Shown piece by piece: positions 8,507-16,490 of a stretch of DNA of 33,231 nt. The DNA is from Acidobacteriota bacterium (GTDB lineage: Bacteria > Acidobacteriota > Terriglobia > Acidiferrales > UBA7541). A program made the translations under genes and the position numbers. The notes beneath the pieces are model-generated. The model was not told where the DNA came from. It saw nothing but the letters and a program-made list of their open reading frames with translations, and ran no database searches. Position 1 is the stretch's first letter, and the number at the start of each line of letters is the position of its first letter. The stretch spans positions 1 to 33,231 of the forward strand of contig JACQDH010000202.1 in assembly GCA_016201215.1 (NCBI GenBank), written 5' to 3'.

Positions 8507-10041
8507 ACGTGGTGCGCTTCTGCCGGGAGAACCGCTACGCGGTTTACCTGCTGACCGCATTTCTGACCGTCGCGGGTTTTTCCTCGGTTTTCCTCCTTCC
8601 GAGCAACATTTATCCCGAGCTGAACTTTCCGCGCATCCTTATTCTGGCGCACTCGGGCGACCTCGCGCCGGAAACCATGCTGCTGACGGTCACGCGCCCG
8701 CTCGAGGAATCGGCCAGCACCGTGCTGGGCGTGCGACGGGTGCGCTCGAAGACCATTCGCGGCGCCAGCGAGATCGCCGTACTTTTTCACCCGGGCATGG
8801 ACATGCAGTACGCGCTGCAACTCGTCCAGGCGCGCGTCAGCGAAGCGCGTGCCGCGCTTCCCGCGGACACGGACATCGTGGTCGAGCGCGTCACCCCCGC
8901 TGTCTTTCCCGTGGTCAGCCTGATCCTGAATGGCCCGGTGCCCAGCCAGGACTTGCGCGACTACGCCTTCTACGTCCTGCGGCCGCTATTCAGCCGGGTT
9001 TCGGGCGTGGGCCGGGTCGAAGTCCAGGCCAGCGACACCCGGGAAATCTCCGTCATCGTGGACCCCCAGAAGCTGTTAGCGCACCATCTCTCGCTCGTGG
9101 AGGTTGCCGACCGGCTCCGCGCCACCAACCAGGTGACCTCGGTGGGGCGGTTGCAGAAGGACTACCTGCAATACCTGGTCTTGACCACTAGCCAATTCCG
9201 CGATCTCGAAGAGATCCGCAACACCGTGGTGGCCGTTGAAGGTCAGGTTCCCATCCGCCTGCGGGAAATCGCCGAGGTGCGCGACGGCGTAGAGGATCGC
9301 CGCACGCTCATCACCGGCAACGGGCAGCCGGCGGCGCTGATCAATATTTCCCGGCAGATCGGCGGCAATATCTTGCAGATCGCCAGCGACGTCAAGCACC
9401 TCGCCACCCACTTGGGCACGGCCATTCCGCAGACCCTGCGTCTCTCGCTGGTCTATGACCTCGCCGAGTTCGTCGAGAGCGCCATCGGCAACGTCCGCGA
9501 CGCCATTCTGATCGGCGCGGTTCTGGCCGTGCTTATCCTGTTTGTGTTTCTCCGCGAAGGCCGCACCACGCTGATCGCGGCCACGACGCTGCCGCTCTCC
9601 GTCATTGGCACGTTCTTCTTCCTAAAGGTCTTCGGCGGCACGCTGAACCTGATGTCGCTCGGCGGCCTGGCGATTGCCATCGGCCTGATCATCGACGACG
9701 CCGTAGTGGTCATCGAAAACATCTACCGCCACGTGGGCCTGGGCAAATCTCCGGCGCAGGCCGCTGAGCTGGGCACGCAGGAACTGCTCGGGCCGGTGGT
9801 GGGCTCGACCGCAACCACGCTGGTGGTCTTCCTGCCGCTCGGACTGCTCAAAGGCGTCGTCGGCGAGTTCTTCACCGCGCTGTGTCTGACGCTCGGCGTC
9901 TCCGTTCTTCTCTCCTTGGCCTTTGCGCTGACCATCATCCCGCTGCTGTCGCAGCGGTTCCTGCGGCGCGAGGCGTACCGGCCGTCCTCGGCACGGTTCA
10001 TCGAGCCCGTAAATCGCGCCTACGAGAAGGCTGTGCGCTAG
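8503..10041 (+). CDS. RND efflux pump, N-terminal half (ends at in-frame TAG)
   Basis: This 512-residue frame is the first half of an RND transporter: TM1 (about 12-32), porter subdomains PN1/PN2, and TM2-TM6. TM4 carries the proton-relay Asp pair Asp398-Asp399 in LIIDDAVVVIENIYRH. It begins at ATG 8503, overlapping the adaptor stop as ATGA. It ends with TAG at 10039-10041 just after the amphipathic helix that follows TM6. The same frame then continues without interruption into the second half, together about 1010 codons, the usual length for the family. So it is either a nonsense mutation in one gene or a genuine split. In related pumps a Trp or another residue often fits the stop position; TGG to TAG needs one base change. 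Substrate not predictable. Confidence 0.9.
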   Translation: MNVVRFCRENRYAVYLLTAFLTVAGFSSVFLLPSNIYPELNFPRILILAHSGDLAPETMLLTVTRPLEESASTVLGVRRVRSKTIRGASEIAVLFHPGMDMQYALQLVQARVSEARAALPADTDIVVERVTPAVFPVVSLILNGPVPSQDLRDYAFYVLRPLFSRVSGVGRVEVQASDTREISVIVDPQKLLAHHLSLVEVADRLRATNQVTSVGRLQKDYLQYLVLTTSQFRDLEEIRNTVVAVEGQVPIRLREIAEVRDGVEDRRTLITGNGQPAALINISRQIGGNILQIASDVKHLATHLGTAIPQTLRLSLVYDLAEFVESAIGNVRDAILIGAVLAVLILFVFLREGRTTLIAATTLPLSVIGTFFFLKVFGGTLNLMSLGGLAIAIGLIIDDAVVVIENIYRHVGLGKSPAQAAELGTQELLGPVVGSTATTLVVFLPLGLLKGVVGEFFTALCLTLGVSVLLSLAFALTIIPLLSQRFLRREAYRPSSARFIEPVNRAYEKAVR

Positions 10042-10044
10042 GCC

Positions 10045-11538
10045 TTGCGCCGCCGCGCCGCAATAGTGGGCGGCACTCTGCTCTCGGTGCTTGTGGGCGT
10101 GTTGCTGTTCTACTGGATGGAGACCGGATTCCTCCCGGAGATGGACGAAGGCGGGTATGTCCTGGATTACTGGACTCCGCCGGGAACCTCGCTCGCGGAG
10201 ACCGACCGAATCCTCCACCTGATCGAGCAGCGCATCCAGCAGATGCCGGAGACGACCTCATTCTCACGGCGTACCGGTGCCGAACTGGGAATGTTTGCCA
10301 CCGAACAGAACCGTGGCGACATTCTGGTCAAGATGAAGCCGCGCTCCCAGCGCAAGCGCTCGATCGCTGAGGTCATCACCGACCTGCGCGCCCAGATCCA
10401 GCAGAACATTCCCGGCGTGCTCGTGGAGTTTGTCCAGATCCTTCAGGACATGATCGGCGACATGGAAGGCAACCCGGAACCGGTGGAGATCAAACTGTTT
10501 GGTAGCAGCATGCCCGTGCTGGTAAAAGCGGCCGAGGAGCTGGGCCCGAAGATCCGAAAAATTCCAGGCATCGTGGACTACAAGGCGATTCAGAAAGGCA
10601 ACCCCGAGATCATCTTCCACGTGGATCCCATCCTCGCTGGCCGCGTGGGCCTGACCGTGGATCAGGTCTCGCAGCAGGTCAGCGCCGGATTGCTTGGCCT
10701 CACGGAGACGCAGTTCCGCGAGGCCGACCGCACCATCGGCATCCGCGTGCGATTTCCAGACAGCTTTCGCTGGAACTACGCCAACATCCAGCAGTACCCC
10801 ATCGTGACCTCGGCCAAGCAGATTGTGCCGCTCGCCTCGGTGGCCCGGATCGAGCAGGTGCGCAGCGCCAACCAGCTCAATCGGGAGAACCAGCGGCTGA
10901 TGGTGGCGCTGACCGCGCGGCTGGAGAACCGCGACCTGGGCAGCGCCATTCGCGACGTCCAGCGCGTGATGCGCGAGGTGCACCTGCCCGTCGGCTGCAC
11001 CTACGAAATCGGCGGGCAGTACGAAAGCCAGCAAAGTTCCTTCCGCGACCTGCTCTCTGTGCTCGGCCTGGCGCTCGCCGCGGTGTTCACCGTACTGGTC
11101 GTTCAGTTCCGCGCCTTCCGGCCGGCCCTGATCATCCTCTCGGCCGCACCGCTTTCCCTGGTCGGTGTTTTCGCCATGCTGAAGCTGACCGGCACCCCGC
11201 TGAACGTCTCCTCGTTCATGGGCATCATTCTGATGATCGGGCTGGTGGTGAAAAACGGCATCATCCTGTTTGAATACGTGGATAAGCTCTGGGCGGAGCA
11301 GGGATTGCCCTTGCGCGAGGCGCTGGTGGCCGCGGGCACGATCCGCGTGCGCCCCATCCTGATGACTACCCTGGCGACCTTGTTCGGGCTGCTGCCGCTG
11401 GCGCTTGGACTGGGCGCCGGCGCCGAACTTCAAAAGCCGCTGGCGCTGGCGGTGATCGGCGGGCTGACGCTCTCGACGTTCGTCACCCTGCTGGTCATGC
11501 CCGTGCTCTACTCGCTGCTGGAGCGCCGCAGCGCATAG
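10045..11538 (+). CDS. RND efflux pump, C-terminal half (after in-frame TAG)
   Basis: This is the continuation of the preceding RND gene in the same frame, one codon after the TAG; TTG 10045 is the first possible start. The 497 residues contain TM7 (about 7-25), porter subdomains PC1/PC2 (FSRRTGAELG, EFVQILQDMIGDMEGNPEPVEIKLFG) and TM8-TM12. TM10 carries the conserved Lys in MIGLVVKNGIILFEY, part of the proton pathway with the Asp pair of the other half. No clear ribosome binding site precedes TTG 10045, so expression would need readthrough or reinitiation after the stop. All expected RND motifs are intact and no second disruption is seen, which argues for a recent mutation, a sequencing or assembly error, or a functional split. 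Confidence 0.85.
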   Translation: MRRRAAIVGGTLLSVLVGVLLFYWMETGFLPEMDEGGYVLDYWTPPGTSLAETDRILHLIEQRIQQMPETTSFSRRTGAELGMFATEQNRGDILVKMKPRSQRKRSIAEVITDLRAQIQQNIPGVLVEFVQILQDMIGDMEGNPEPVEIKLFGSSMPVLVKAAEELGPKIRKIPGIVDYKAIQKGNPEIIFHVDPILAGRVGLTVDQVSQQVSAGLLGLTETQFREADRTIGIRVRFPDSFRWNYANIQQYPIVTSAKQIVPLASVARIEQVRSANQLNRENQRLMVALTARLENRDLGSAIRDVQRVMREVHLPVGCTYEIGGQYESQQSSFRDLLSVLGLALAAVFTVLVVQFRAFRPALIILSAAPLSLVGVFAMLKLTGTPLNVSSFMGIILMIGLVVKNGIILFEYVDKLWAEQGLPLREALVAAGTIRVRPILMTTLATLFGLLPLALGLGAGAELQKPLALAVIGGLTLSTFVTLLVMPVLYSLLERRSA

Positions 11539-11540
11539 GG

Positions 11541-11565
11541 GAAGCCGCTACGGCCTCACGGCTTC
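11541..11565. terminator. Hairpin between convergent pump and hydrolase genes
   Basis: GAAGCCG (11541-11547) pairs with CGGCTTC (11559-11565) across an 11-nt loop, immediately after the pump stop and overlapping the end of the convergent hydrolase gene. T-rich bases follow on the plus strand, but there is no long T run, so termination strength is doubtful. Confidence 0.35.
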
Positions 11566-13454
11566 TTCTTGGCCACAAACGTCCCCTTGGGCTGGTAGAA
11601 AACTGCTCCGGTCACCATGCCAGATGTATCCTGGTTGAACTCGATGCTGTAGCCGCTGACGCCCTTAAGCTCGAACAGCGTCCCCCTTCTTGGAACCAGC
11701 TCGTACTCGCGGCTGGCCAGCGTTAGGATCAGCGTCTTTTCGCCGCGGAGAGAGACGGCCGCCACGTTTGGGCCCACTTCATACTGTCCGACGAGGATTT
11801 CGAGGAACGCGCGTTCCGTCATCCGCCGATCGGGCCGGCGCGTGAAGACAACCGGCTTCACCGCGGGCTCCATGGGGATGGTGAGGCTGCCGATGTCCCC
11901 CGCGTCGTTGGTGAAGAAGCTGACCTTGGTTCTCTCAATGGGATTCAGGGGATCGGGCGGGGTCTCGAAGATGTCGTAGTGGAAATGCTTGAGCAGGGAG
12001 GAGAGCCGGTTGTAGGTAAGCGTCAGTTCATCCTTTTCCCTCCCGATCCCGACGCTCCCATAGCCTGGATTCTCGTACTCCCCCACGTACTCCTGCAAAT
12101 CGTGCGCGGGATGAGTGCCCTTCTTCTGGATTGTGAATCCCTTCTGCTTTGCCTCCGCCTCGGACGCGTCGTTCTTGTGCAGGTCATCGAGCAGGCGCTG
12201 GTTCCAGGGAACCTGGTCCAGGCCCAGCAGCCGGTCATAGGTGTTGTAGGCGAGGATGCTCGGCAAGCTGTTCCGGTTGGATTCGAGGTTCGTCAGCACG
12301 ACCACGCCGAGGTTGTCCTGCGGCAGGAAGCTCAGCAACGCGGTGAAGCCGTCGATGGCTCCCCCATGGGAAACCATCTTGTGTCCGCGGTAGCTGCTGA
12401 TGCTGAGCGCCATGCCGTAGCTCACGTGGCCGATCTCCGGGTAGCGCAGCGCGCTGGGTGCGACCATCTGCGGGGTGGTCATCTGCGCCACGTTGCTTTC
12501 CGACAGCACACGCGTCTCTCCGTGTTTTCCCCTGCCGAGGTACATCAGCAGGTACTGCGCCATGCCCTCCGCGTTGGAATTGATCGATCCTGCCGGACCA
12601 AGGGCATCGATCACGCGGAAGGGCACCTCCTTGACTTCTTCCGTGCTTCCCTCCTTGGCCACCTTGTAGGGATGCGCGAAGTCCGAGGACTTCTGCGAAT
12701 CGCTCACGGCAAAATTGCTGCTCTGCATTCCCAGCGGGGCAAAGATTCTCTGCTGCACCAGGTCTTCCCACTTCACTCCGGAGACATGGCTGGCCAAGTA
12801 TCCGGCGGTCACGAACATCAGGTTGTTGTACTGGTAGGTGCTGCGGAAATCCTTGCTGGGCTCGAGGTAGCGGAGCCGCTCGACCAGTTGCGCGCGCGTC
12901 AACTCGGAGTTGTACCACAGGGCGTCGTGTCGCGGCAGGCCCGAGCGGTGCGTCACCAGGTCGCGCGGTGTCATGTGCTCGCTGGCCACCTCGTCGTACA
13001 TCCGGAAGCTCGGCATGTACTCGCGCACCGGTTTGTCCCATTCGAGCTTGCCCTCGTCCACCAGCCGGGCCAGCGAGGCCGCGGTGAAGGACTTGGTGAT
13101 CGAGCCGATGGCGAACAGCGTCTGCGGTGTCACGGGGAGTTGGTTCTTCACGTCGCGGAAGCCGTAGCCCCTTGACAGGATCACCTTGCCGTCCTGCACG
13201 ATCACCAGGGACAACCCGGGAACTTTCCAGTCCTTCATCGCCTGGGCCACGAAGGTATCGAAGCCCTCCAGCTTGGAGGTTGTTGCGGCCTGTTCGGCCG
13301 CGCGGGTCGTCGGTTTGCCTTTGGGAGCCGGTTTGGTCTTCTGCTGGGGCGCCACGGGTGGCGTGGTCACGCGAATTTCCTGCTGGGCCGCGACCCGGAT
13401 ACTTGGGGTCACGAGCAGGGACAAACACAGACCAAGGGACAGCCAGCTACGCAT
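11556..13454 (-). CDS. Exported serine beta-lactamase-like hydrolase with DUF3471-type domain
   Basis: 632 residues from ATG 13454, chosen because GAGGAGG lies just upstream and a signal peptide follows directly (MRSWLSLGLCLSLL, cleavage near VAAQ); the frame is open 36 codons further but that extension is not protein-like. A class C beta-lactamase/penicillin-binding fold spans about 60-440, with nucleophile Ser118 and Lys121 in GSITKSFT, Tyr209/Asn211 in YQYNN, and His363-Gly364-Gly365 in VSHGGAIDGF as the KTG-box equivalent. The part beyond about residue 470 (LQEYVGEYENPGYG) resembles the DUF3471 beta domain found at the C-terminus of such esterases and peptidases. It probably acts in the periplasm on an ester or a D-amino-acid peptide. 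A minus-strand TACAAT at 13508-13513 may be its -10 element. Confidence 0.9.
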   Translation of the reverse strand: MRSWLSLGLCLSLLVTPSIRVAAQQEIRVTTPPVAPQQKTKPAPKGKPTTRAAEQAATTSKLEGFDTFVAQAMKDWKVPGLSLVIVQDGKVILSRGYGFRDVKNQLPVTPQTLFAIGSITKSFTAASLARLVDEGKLEWDKPVREYMPSFRMYDEVASEHMTPRDLVTHRSGLPRHDALWYNSELTRAQLVERLRYLEPSKDFRSTYQYNNLMFVTAGYLASHVSGVKWEDLVQQRIFAPLGMQSSNFAVSDSQKSSDFAHPYKVAKEGSTEEVKEVPFRVIDALGPAGSINSNAEGMAQYLLMYLGRGKHGETRVLSESNVAQMTTPQMVAPSALRYPEIGHVSYGMALSISSYRGHKMVSHGGAIDGFTALLSFLPQDNLGVVVLTNLESNRNSLPSILAYNTYDRLLGLDQVPWNQRLLDDLHKNDASEAEAKQKGFTIQKKGTHPAHDLQEYVGEYENPGYGSVGIGREKDELTLTYNRLSSLLKHFHYDIFETPPDPLNPIERTKVSFFTNDAGDIGSLTIPMEPAVKPVVFTRRPDRRMTERAFLEILVGQYEVGPNVAAVSLRGEKTLILTLASREYELVPRRGTLFELKGVSGYSIEFNQDTSGMVTGAVFYQPKGTFVAKKKP

Positions 13455-13555
13455 AGCGCCTCCTCGAGGAGTGAACACCGACCCGATATCAGGCCGCACG
13501 GAGCCCGATTGTACTGAAACAGGTAATACATCGTCTCCGTTTTTGCGACAGGTGA

Positions 13556-13584
13556 TTGACACTGCCTGGCTCGAGGGCTACCAT
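13556..13584 (+). promoter_or_regulatory. Strong sigma70-type promoter for the exported two-gene unit
   Basis: A perfect -35 TTGACA (13556-13561), 17-bp spacer and TACCAT (13579-13584, four of six). The predicted start near 13591 leaves about 30 nt before ATG 13621. It is the best-matching promoter I find in the window. Confidence 0.6.
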
Positions 13585-13620
13585 CCACCAAAGTCTAAGG
13601 GTCGGTCGCGAGGGATTCAC

Positions 13621-14121
13621 ATGCCAGCGTGTTGCAGATTTCTCGTGGCTTTCCTGCTGCTGTTCTTGGTGGCGGGGGTCGCTCCGCGCGCTGCCGCGCA
13701 GGGCGATTTCGAGTGGCGCGTGCAATTGAAGCAGAACATCGTCGCCCCGAGCAACATCGAGGCGGAGAACATCTGTCACCGCACGCACAGCTTTCAGGTC
13801 GAGCCGGCGTCTTTGCCGTTCATGCGCCTGCTCGGGCCCGGCTCGTTTTCGGTCAGCCCCGGCCGGTCCCACAAGGTCCCGGTCGAGTTCGACACGCGCA
13901 ACCAGAAACCAGGGCAACAGGAGGCCGTCATTGTGGTGAAATGTCTGACCTGCAAGAGCGAGAAAGGCTGCCGTCAAGACCACAAGAACCTGCATGTCTT
14001 TCTCACCGTTCTTCCTGCCGCGCCCAACTGGTCCGGCGTCCATCCCGAACAGAAGGGCTCGGCGACGCAGAGCCCCACGCTGCGGTGGTCAAACGTTTCG
14101 CCCGAAAAAAAGCCGCTGTAG
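13621..14121 (+). CDS. Small exported Cys-containing protein, unknown function
   Basis: 166 residues from ATG 13621, preceded by a GAGGG-type ribosome binding site. A clear signal peptide (hydrophobic 8-20, cleavage near RAAAQ) shows export. The mature part has a beta-sandwich feel: alternating strands with FQVEP, FSVSPGRSHKVPVEFDTR and EAVIVVKCLTC, similar to the pattern of ASPM/SPD-2/Hydin-type immunoglobulin-like domains, but I cannot assign a family. Four mature Cys (ICHRTH, and CLTCKSEKGC) could form disulfides or bind a metal. The C-terminal 30 residues are polar and probably flexible. The gene ends 42 bp before the tetrad-repeat gene and shares its promoter, so the two exported products may act together (inference). 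Confidence 0.75.
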   Translation: MPACCRFLVAFLLLFLVAGVAPRAAAQGDFEWRVQLKQNIVAPSNIEAENICHRTHSFQVEPASLPFMRLLGPGSFSVSPGRSHKVPVEFDTRNQKPGQQEAVIVVKCLTCKSEKGCRQDHKNLHVFLTVLPAAPNWSGVHPEQKGSATQSPTLRWSNVSPEKKPL

Positions 14122-14163
14122 GGGTTCCGGGCGGCGACATTCCGTTTTACTGTGAGGTCGGCA

Positions 14164-16221
14164 ATGAGTCTTGCGCTCCTGCGTTCCCGTTCTTCCGTAT
14201 GGATGGTTCCTTTCTGCCTGGCGATTCTCGCCGGACTGCTGCCCGGGGTCGCCCACGCGCAGTTGCCCTACGCCCCCCCGACCGCCTGCAAGCAGCTTTG
14301 GGATGAAGCCAGCGCCCAGGCCGCGCAGGCCGCGCAGGAAAAGGCCAGCTTGGCGGCGGGTGCTGCACCGAGCGCCGCGGCCAGCCGTTGGGCGCAAGCC
14401 TGGACGCAAGCCTGGATCGCCCCTTGGACCGCGCCGGCCACGGGGTTGCAGCCGTCGCGCGCCGACCGTTGCTGCGACAGCAACTGGTTCGAACTCGCTG
14501 CGCAAACCGGCAAGGCCGGCTGGGTAACGGCATGGAAGGCGGCCGGCGGGTTGAGCGGCCCAGACAAGGCGTGGGCCGAAAAGTATGCCGACAGCTACGC
14601 CGGGGAATGGGCAAGAGAGTGGTTCGTGTCCTATCCGTGGTTGTGTGCCATGGCGCGCGCGAAGGCTCAAGCCGAGCGTTTTCGCGATCGCGCGCGCTTC
14701 AGCGACGCCACTGCCGACGCGTGGGCGTGGGCCTGGGCAGACCTCGACGTTTGGGCGCAAGTGCGTGCGTCGGTCTGGACTGAAGTGTGGACGAAGGCAG
14801 GATCCGCCGCCTGGGCCAAGGCGGGCGCCGAGGCGATGACCGCCGCGGCGGCATCCGCGGAGAGCACGGCCCTGGCCGCAGTCTCAGGCAATTGCGCCCT
14901 TGCGGCGGCCAGCGCCTGCGCCAGAGCCGCTGCGGCTGCCTACGCTGCAGCTTGGGCCGCGGCAGGTTCCAGTGCGTACAGCTCCGCGTACGCAGAGGCT
15001 TCCGCCGAGGCCATGGCGCGAGCGTTCGCAGAAGCCTGGGCCGGGGCGATGTCCGGCGCAAACGCGGAAGCATTTGCAGCCGCCTATGCGAAAGCGTTTG
15101 CGAAAGCGGGAGCAAAGGCGTTTGCTGCCGTTTGGCGATTGCGGCTGGCTGACGAAGGGCAGCTATCCCAGATTGTTAAATGGTGGAAAACCCCGGGGGT
15201 CCCGCAGCCTCCATTCCAGTCGATTTGGAAACTCCTCGCTGCGGCACGGGCCGAGGCAACCAAGAAAGCGGTAGCAGAGGCTTGGGCTATTGCCTGGGCA
15301 GAGGCCCCGCCCGCCTTCGCTAGCGATTTCAAACACGTGCGATCATACGTGTACGAATACCTACACGCCTGGACCAGTAGCTGGGTCAACTCCTGGACGG
15401 AAAGTTGGGCATATGCCTGGGCCCGCGCCTGGGCAGAAGCCTACGCCTTGGCCTGCTCGCGGGCGGCCGCTGTGGCCTGTGCCCAGTGCCCGCCGTGTAC
15501 CACGACGACCACAACGGGGCGCCCGCGCACCATCGAGCGGCCAAGTGGTTTCACTTATACGCTGGTCGGACTAGGCGTGACCGCCGGCAGCATCATCCAG
15601 ATCGTCGTGCGCAACACCACCGGCGAGCCAATCGTCGTCGAGGTGCCCGCCGGCACTGTCTTCAAGCCCAGCGACCCGCAGCACCAGCGCATGGTCATCT
15701 CCGAGGATCAGCGCGTCACCGTGCCATCCAATCAGACCACGCAGGCTCCCTTGCAGGGATACTGTCTTGATTACGGCAAGCTGCCACCCCCACCCACGAC
15801 CCTGGGCGCGCTGGCCACCGAACCTGTGCTCGTGGCCGCGCTGGACCCCAGGTTCGCTTTGTCTTCCACGCTCGGTCCGCAGGCCCCGGGCGGCGCTGTG
15901 AAGTATCAGCTCGATGAGAATCCCGCTGCCTACGCGCCGTTCCTCCGCATTATCGAGTCGGGGAATCGTCTGGCGGGTGAAGGCAAGTTCCACACGGACC
16001 TGCCGCCGGACAAGCACAAACTGGCTGTCATCCAGCGCGCCTTGTGGACCTACGCGACGCGCAACACGCCCACGCCGCACACCCGCGAGACTCTGCTCGC
16101 CGACATCCGCCGCCAGGTGAAGGAATCCGGCGGGACACAGACCGAGGAGCAAATCCAGGAGCTGGTGACGCACATCGCCGAAGACATCGAAAGCGTCCTC
16201 CGCGCCGCCGAACGGAAGTAA
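14164..16221 (+). CDS. Exported tetrapeptide-repeat protein rich in Ala and Trp, unknown function
   Basis: 685 residues from ATG 14164, with GTGAGG seven bases upstream; a GTG four codons earlier is less likely. The signal peptide ends near VAHA (32). Residues about 35-445 are extremely Ala-rich with some 33 Trp. An aromatic or other large residue recurs every fourth position, for example W76/80/84/88, a 17-position run from Y260 to W324, and W403/407/411/415/419/423/Y427. Conserved-looking Cys lie at the repeat ends (C431 and the CAQCPPC cluster). A Thr-rich linker leads to a beta-rich region at about 455-540 (IVVRNTTGEPIVVEVPAGT) ending GYCLDYGKLPPPP, then a helical tail containing VIQRALWTYAT (Q624). 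I do not recognise the repeat family. A surface, fibre or adhesive role is inference. The preceding exported gene is 42 bp upstream. Confidence 0.8.
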   Translation: MSLALLRSRSSVWMVPFCLAILAGLLPGVAHAQLPYAPPTACKQLWDEASAQAAQAAQEKASLAAGAAPSAAASRWAQAWTQAWIAPWTAPATGLQPSRADRCCDSNWFELAAQTGKAGWVTAWKAAGGLSGPDKAWAEKYADSYAGEWAREWFVSYPWLCAMARAKAQAERFRDRARFSDATADAWAWAWADLDVWAQVRASVWTEVWTKAGSAAWAKAGAEAMTAAAASAESTALAAVSGNCALAAASACARAAAAAYAAAWAAAGSSAYSSAYAEASAEAMARAFAEAWAGAMSGANAEAFAAAYAKAFAKAGAKAFAAVWRLRLADEGQLSQIVKWWKTPGVPQPPFQSIWKLLAAARAEATKKAVAEAWAIAWAEAPPAFASDFKHVRSYVYEYLHAWTSSWVNSWTESWAYAWARAWAEAYALACSRAAAVACAQCPPCTTTTTTGRPRTIERPSGFTYTLVGLGVTAGSIIQIVVRNTTGEPIVVEVPAGTVFKPSDPQHQRMVISEDQRVTVPSNQTTQAPLQGYCLDYGKLPPPPTTLGALATEPVLVAALDPRFALSSTLGPQAPGGAVKYQLDENPAAYAPFLRIIESGNRLAGEGKFHTDLPPDKHKLAVIQRALWTYATRNTPTPHTRETLLADIRRQVKESGGTQTEEQIQELVTHIAEDIESVLRAAERK
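14389..14427 (+). repeat. First tetrad repeat block (W76-W88)
   Basis: Encodes four Trp spaced exactly four residues apart (76, 80, 84, 88). The DNA has a 12-bp rhythm around TGG codons but is too diverged to be an exact nucleotide repeat. Confidence 0.8.
14752..14838 (+). repeat. Second tetrad repeat block (W197-M225)
   Basis: In one phase of four, the positions read W197, R201, W205, W209, G213, W217, G221, M225, with Val or Ala just before most of them. It is preceded by a denser WAWAW run (187-191). Confidence 0.75.
14941..15135 (+). repeat. Main uninterrupted tetrad block (Y260-W324)
   Basis: Seventeen consecutive positions at spacing four read Y W G Y Y S M F W M N F Y F G F W; eleven are aromatic. 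The residue before each is Ala in 15 of 16 cases and the middle residues are mostly Ala with Glu, Lys, Arg or Ser. Codons vary between units, so the pattern is held at protein level rather than being a fresh DNA expansion. Confidence 0.9.
15370..15444 (+). repeat. Last tetrad block (W403-Y427)
   Basis: Six Trp and one Tyr at exact four-residue spacing (403, 407, 411, 415, 419, 423, 427), with Cys431 continuing the phase. The first tetrads use Ser/Thr/Asn between the Trp, the last use Ala/Arg/Glu. Confidence 0.88.
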
Positions 16222-16490
16222 CGAAAGTCGCCACGCCGAGTTCGTTTTCGGATCGAGCGCCATGGTCTGGGCGCCGCCCGGCTGGCGGATATAACCCGAG
16301 TCATTGCTCAGGGCATCCAATAACACGGGGAACTGGGTCAAGGAATTCATTTGGCAGAGCGGCTGCGAAGCGATATCCTCCTGTTTCAGCCTTGGACGCT
16401 TCCAGCCGCGTTCCGCAGCGACTTCCAGCCCGGCCCGAAAGCAACGAGCAAGAGGACTACAGATTCAGTCTTTTTCTGGGGGCATCGGTC

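Noticed and set aside
11979-13175. Plus-strand frame of about 400 codons over the serine hydrolase gene
   Set aside because: It overlaps a gene with clear catalytic motifs and a signal peptide on the minus strand, and shows no domain of its own.
14152-14163. GTG start four codons before the repeat-protein ATG
   Set aside because: The GTGAGG there fits better as the ribosome binding site for ATG 14164, which begins the signal peptide.
14389-15444. Repeated DNA rhythm considered as a CRISPR or minisatellite array
   Set aside because: Units are 12 bp, diverged at nucleotide level and lie in an open reading frame with a signal peptide; there are no spacers.
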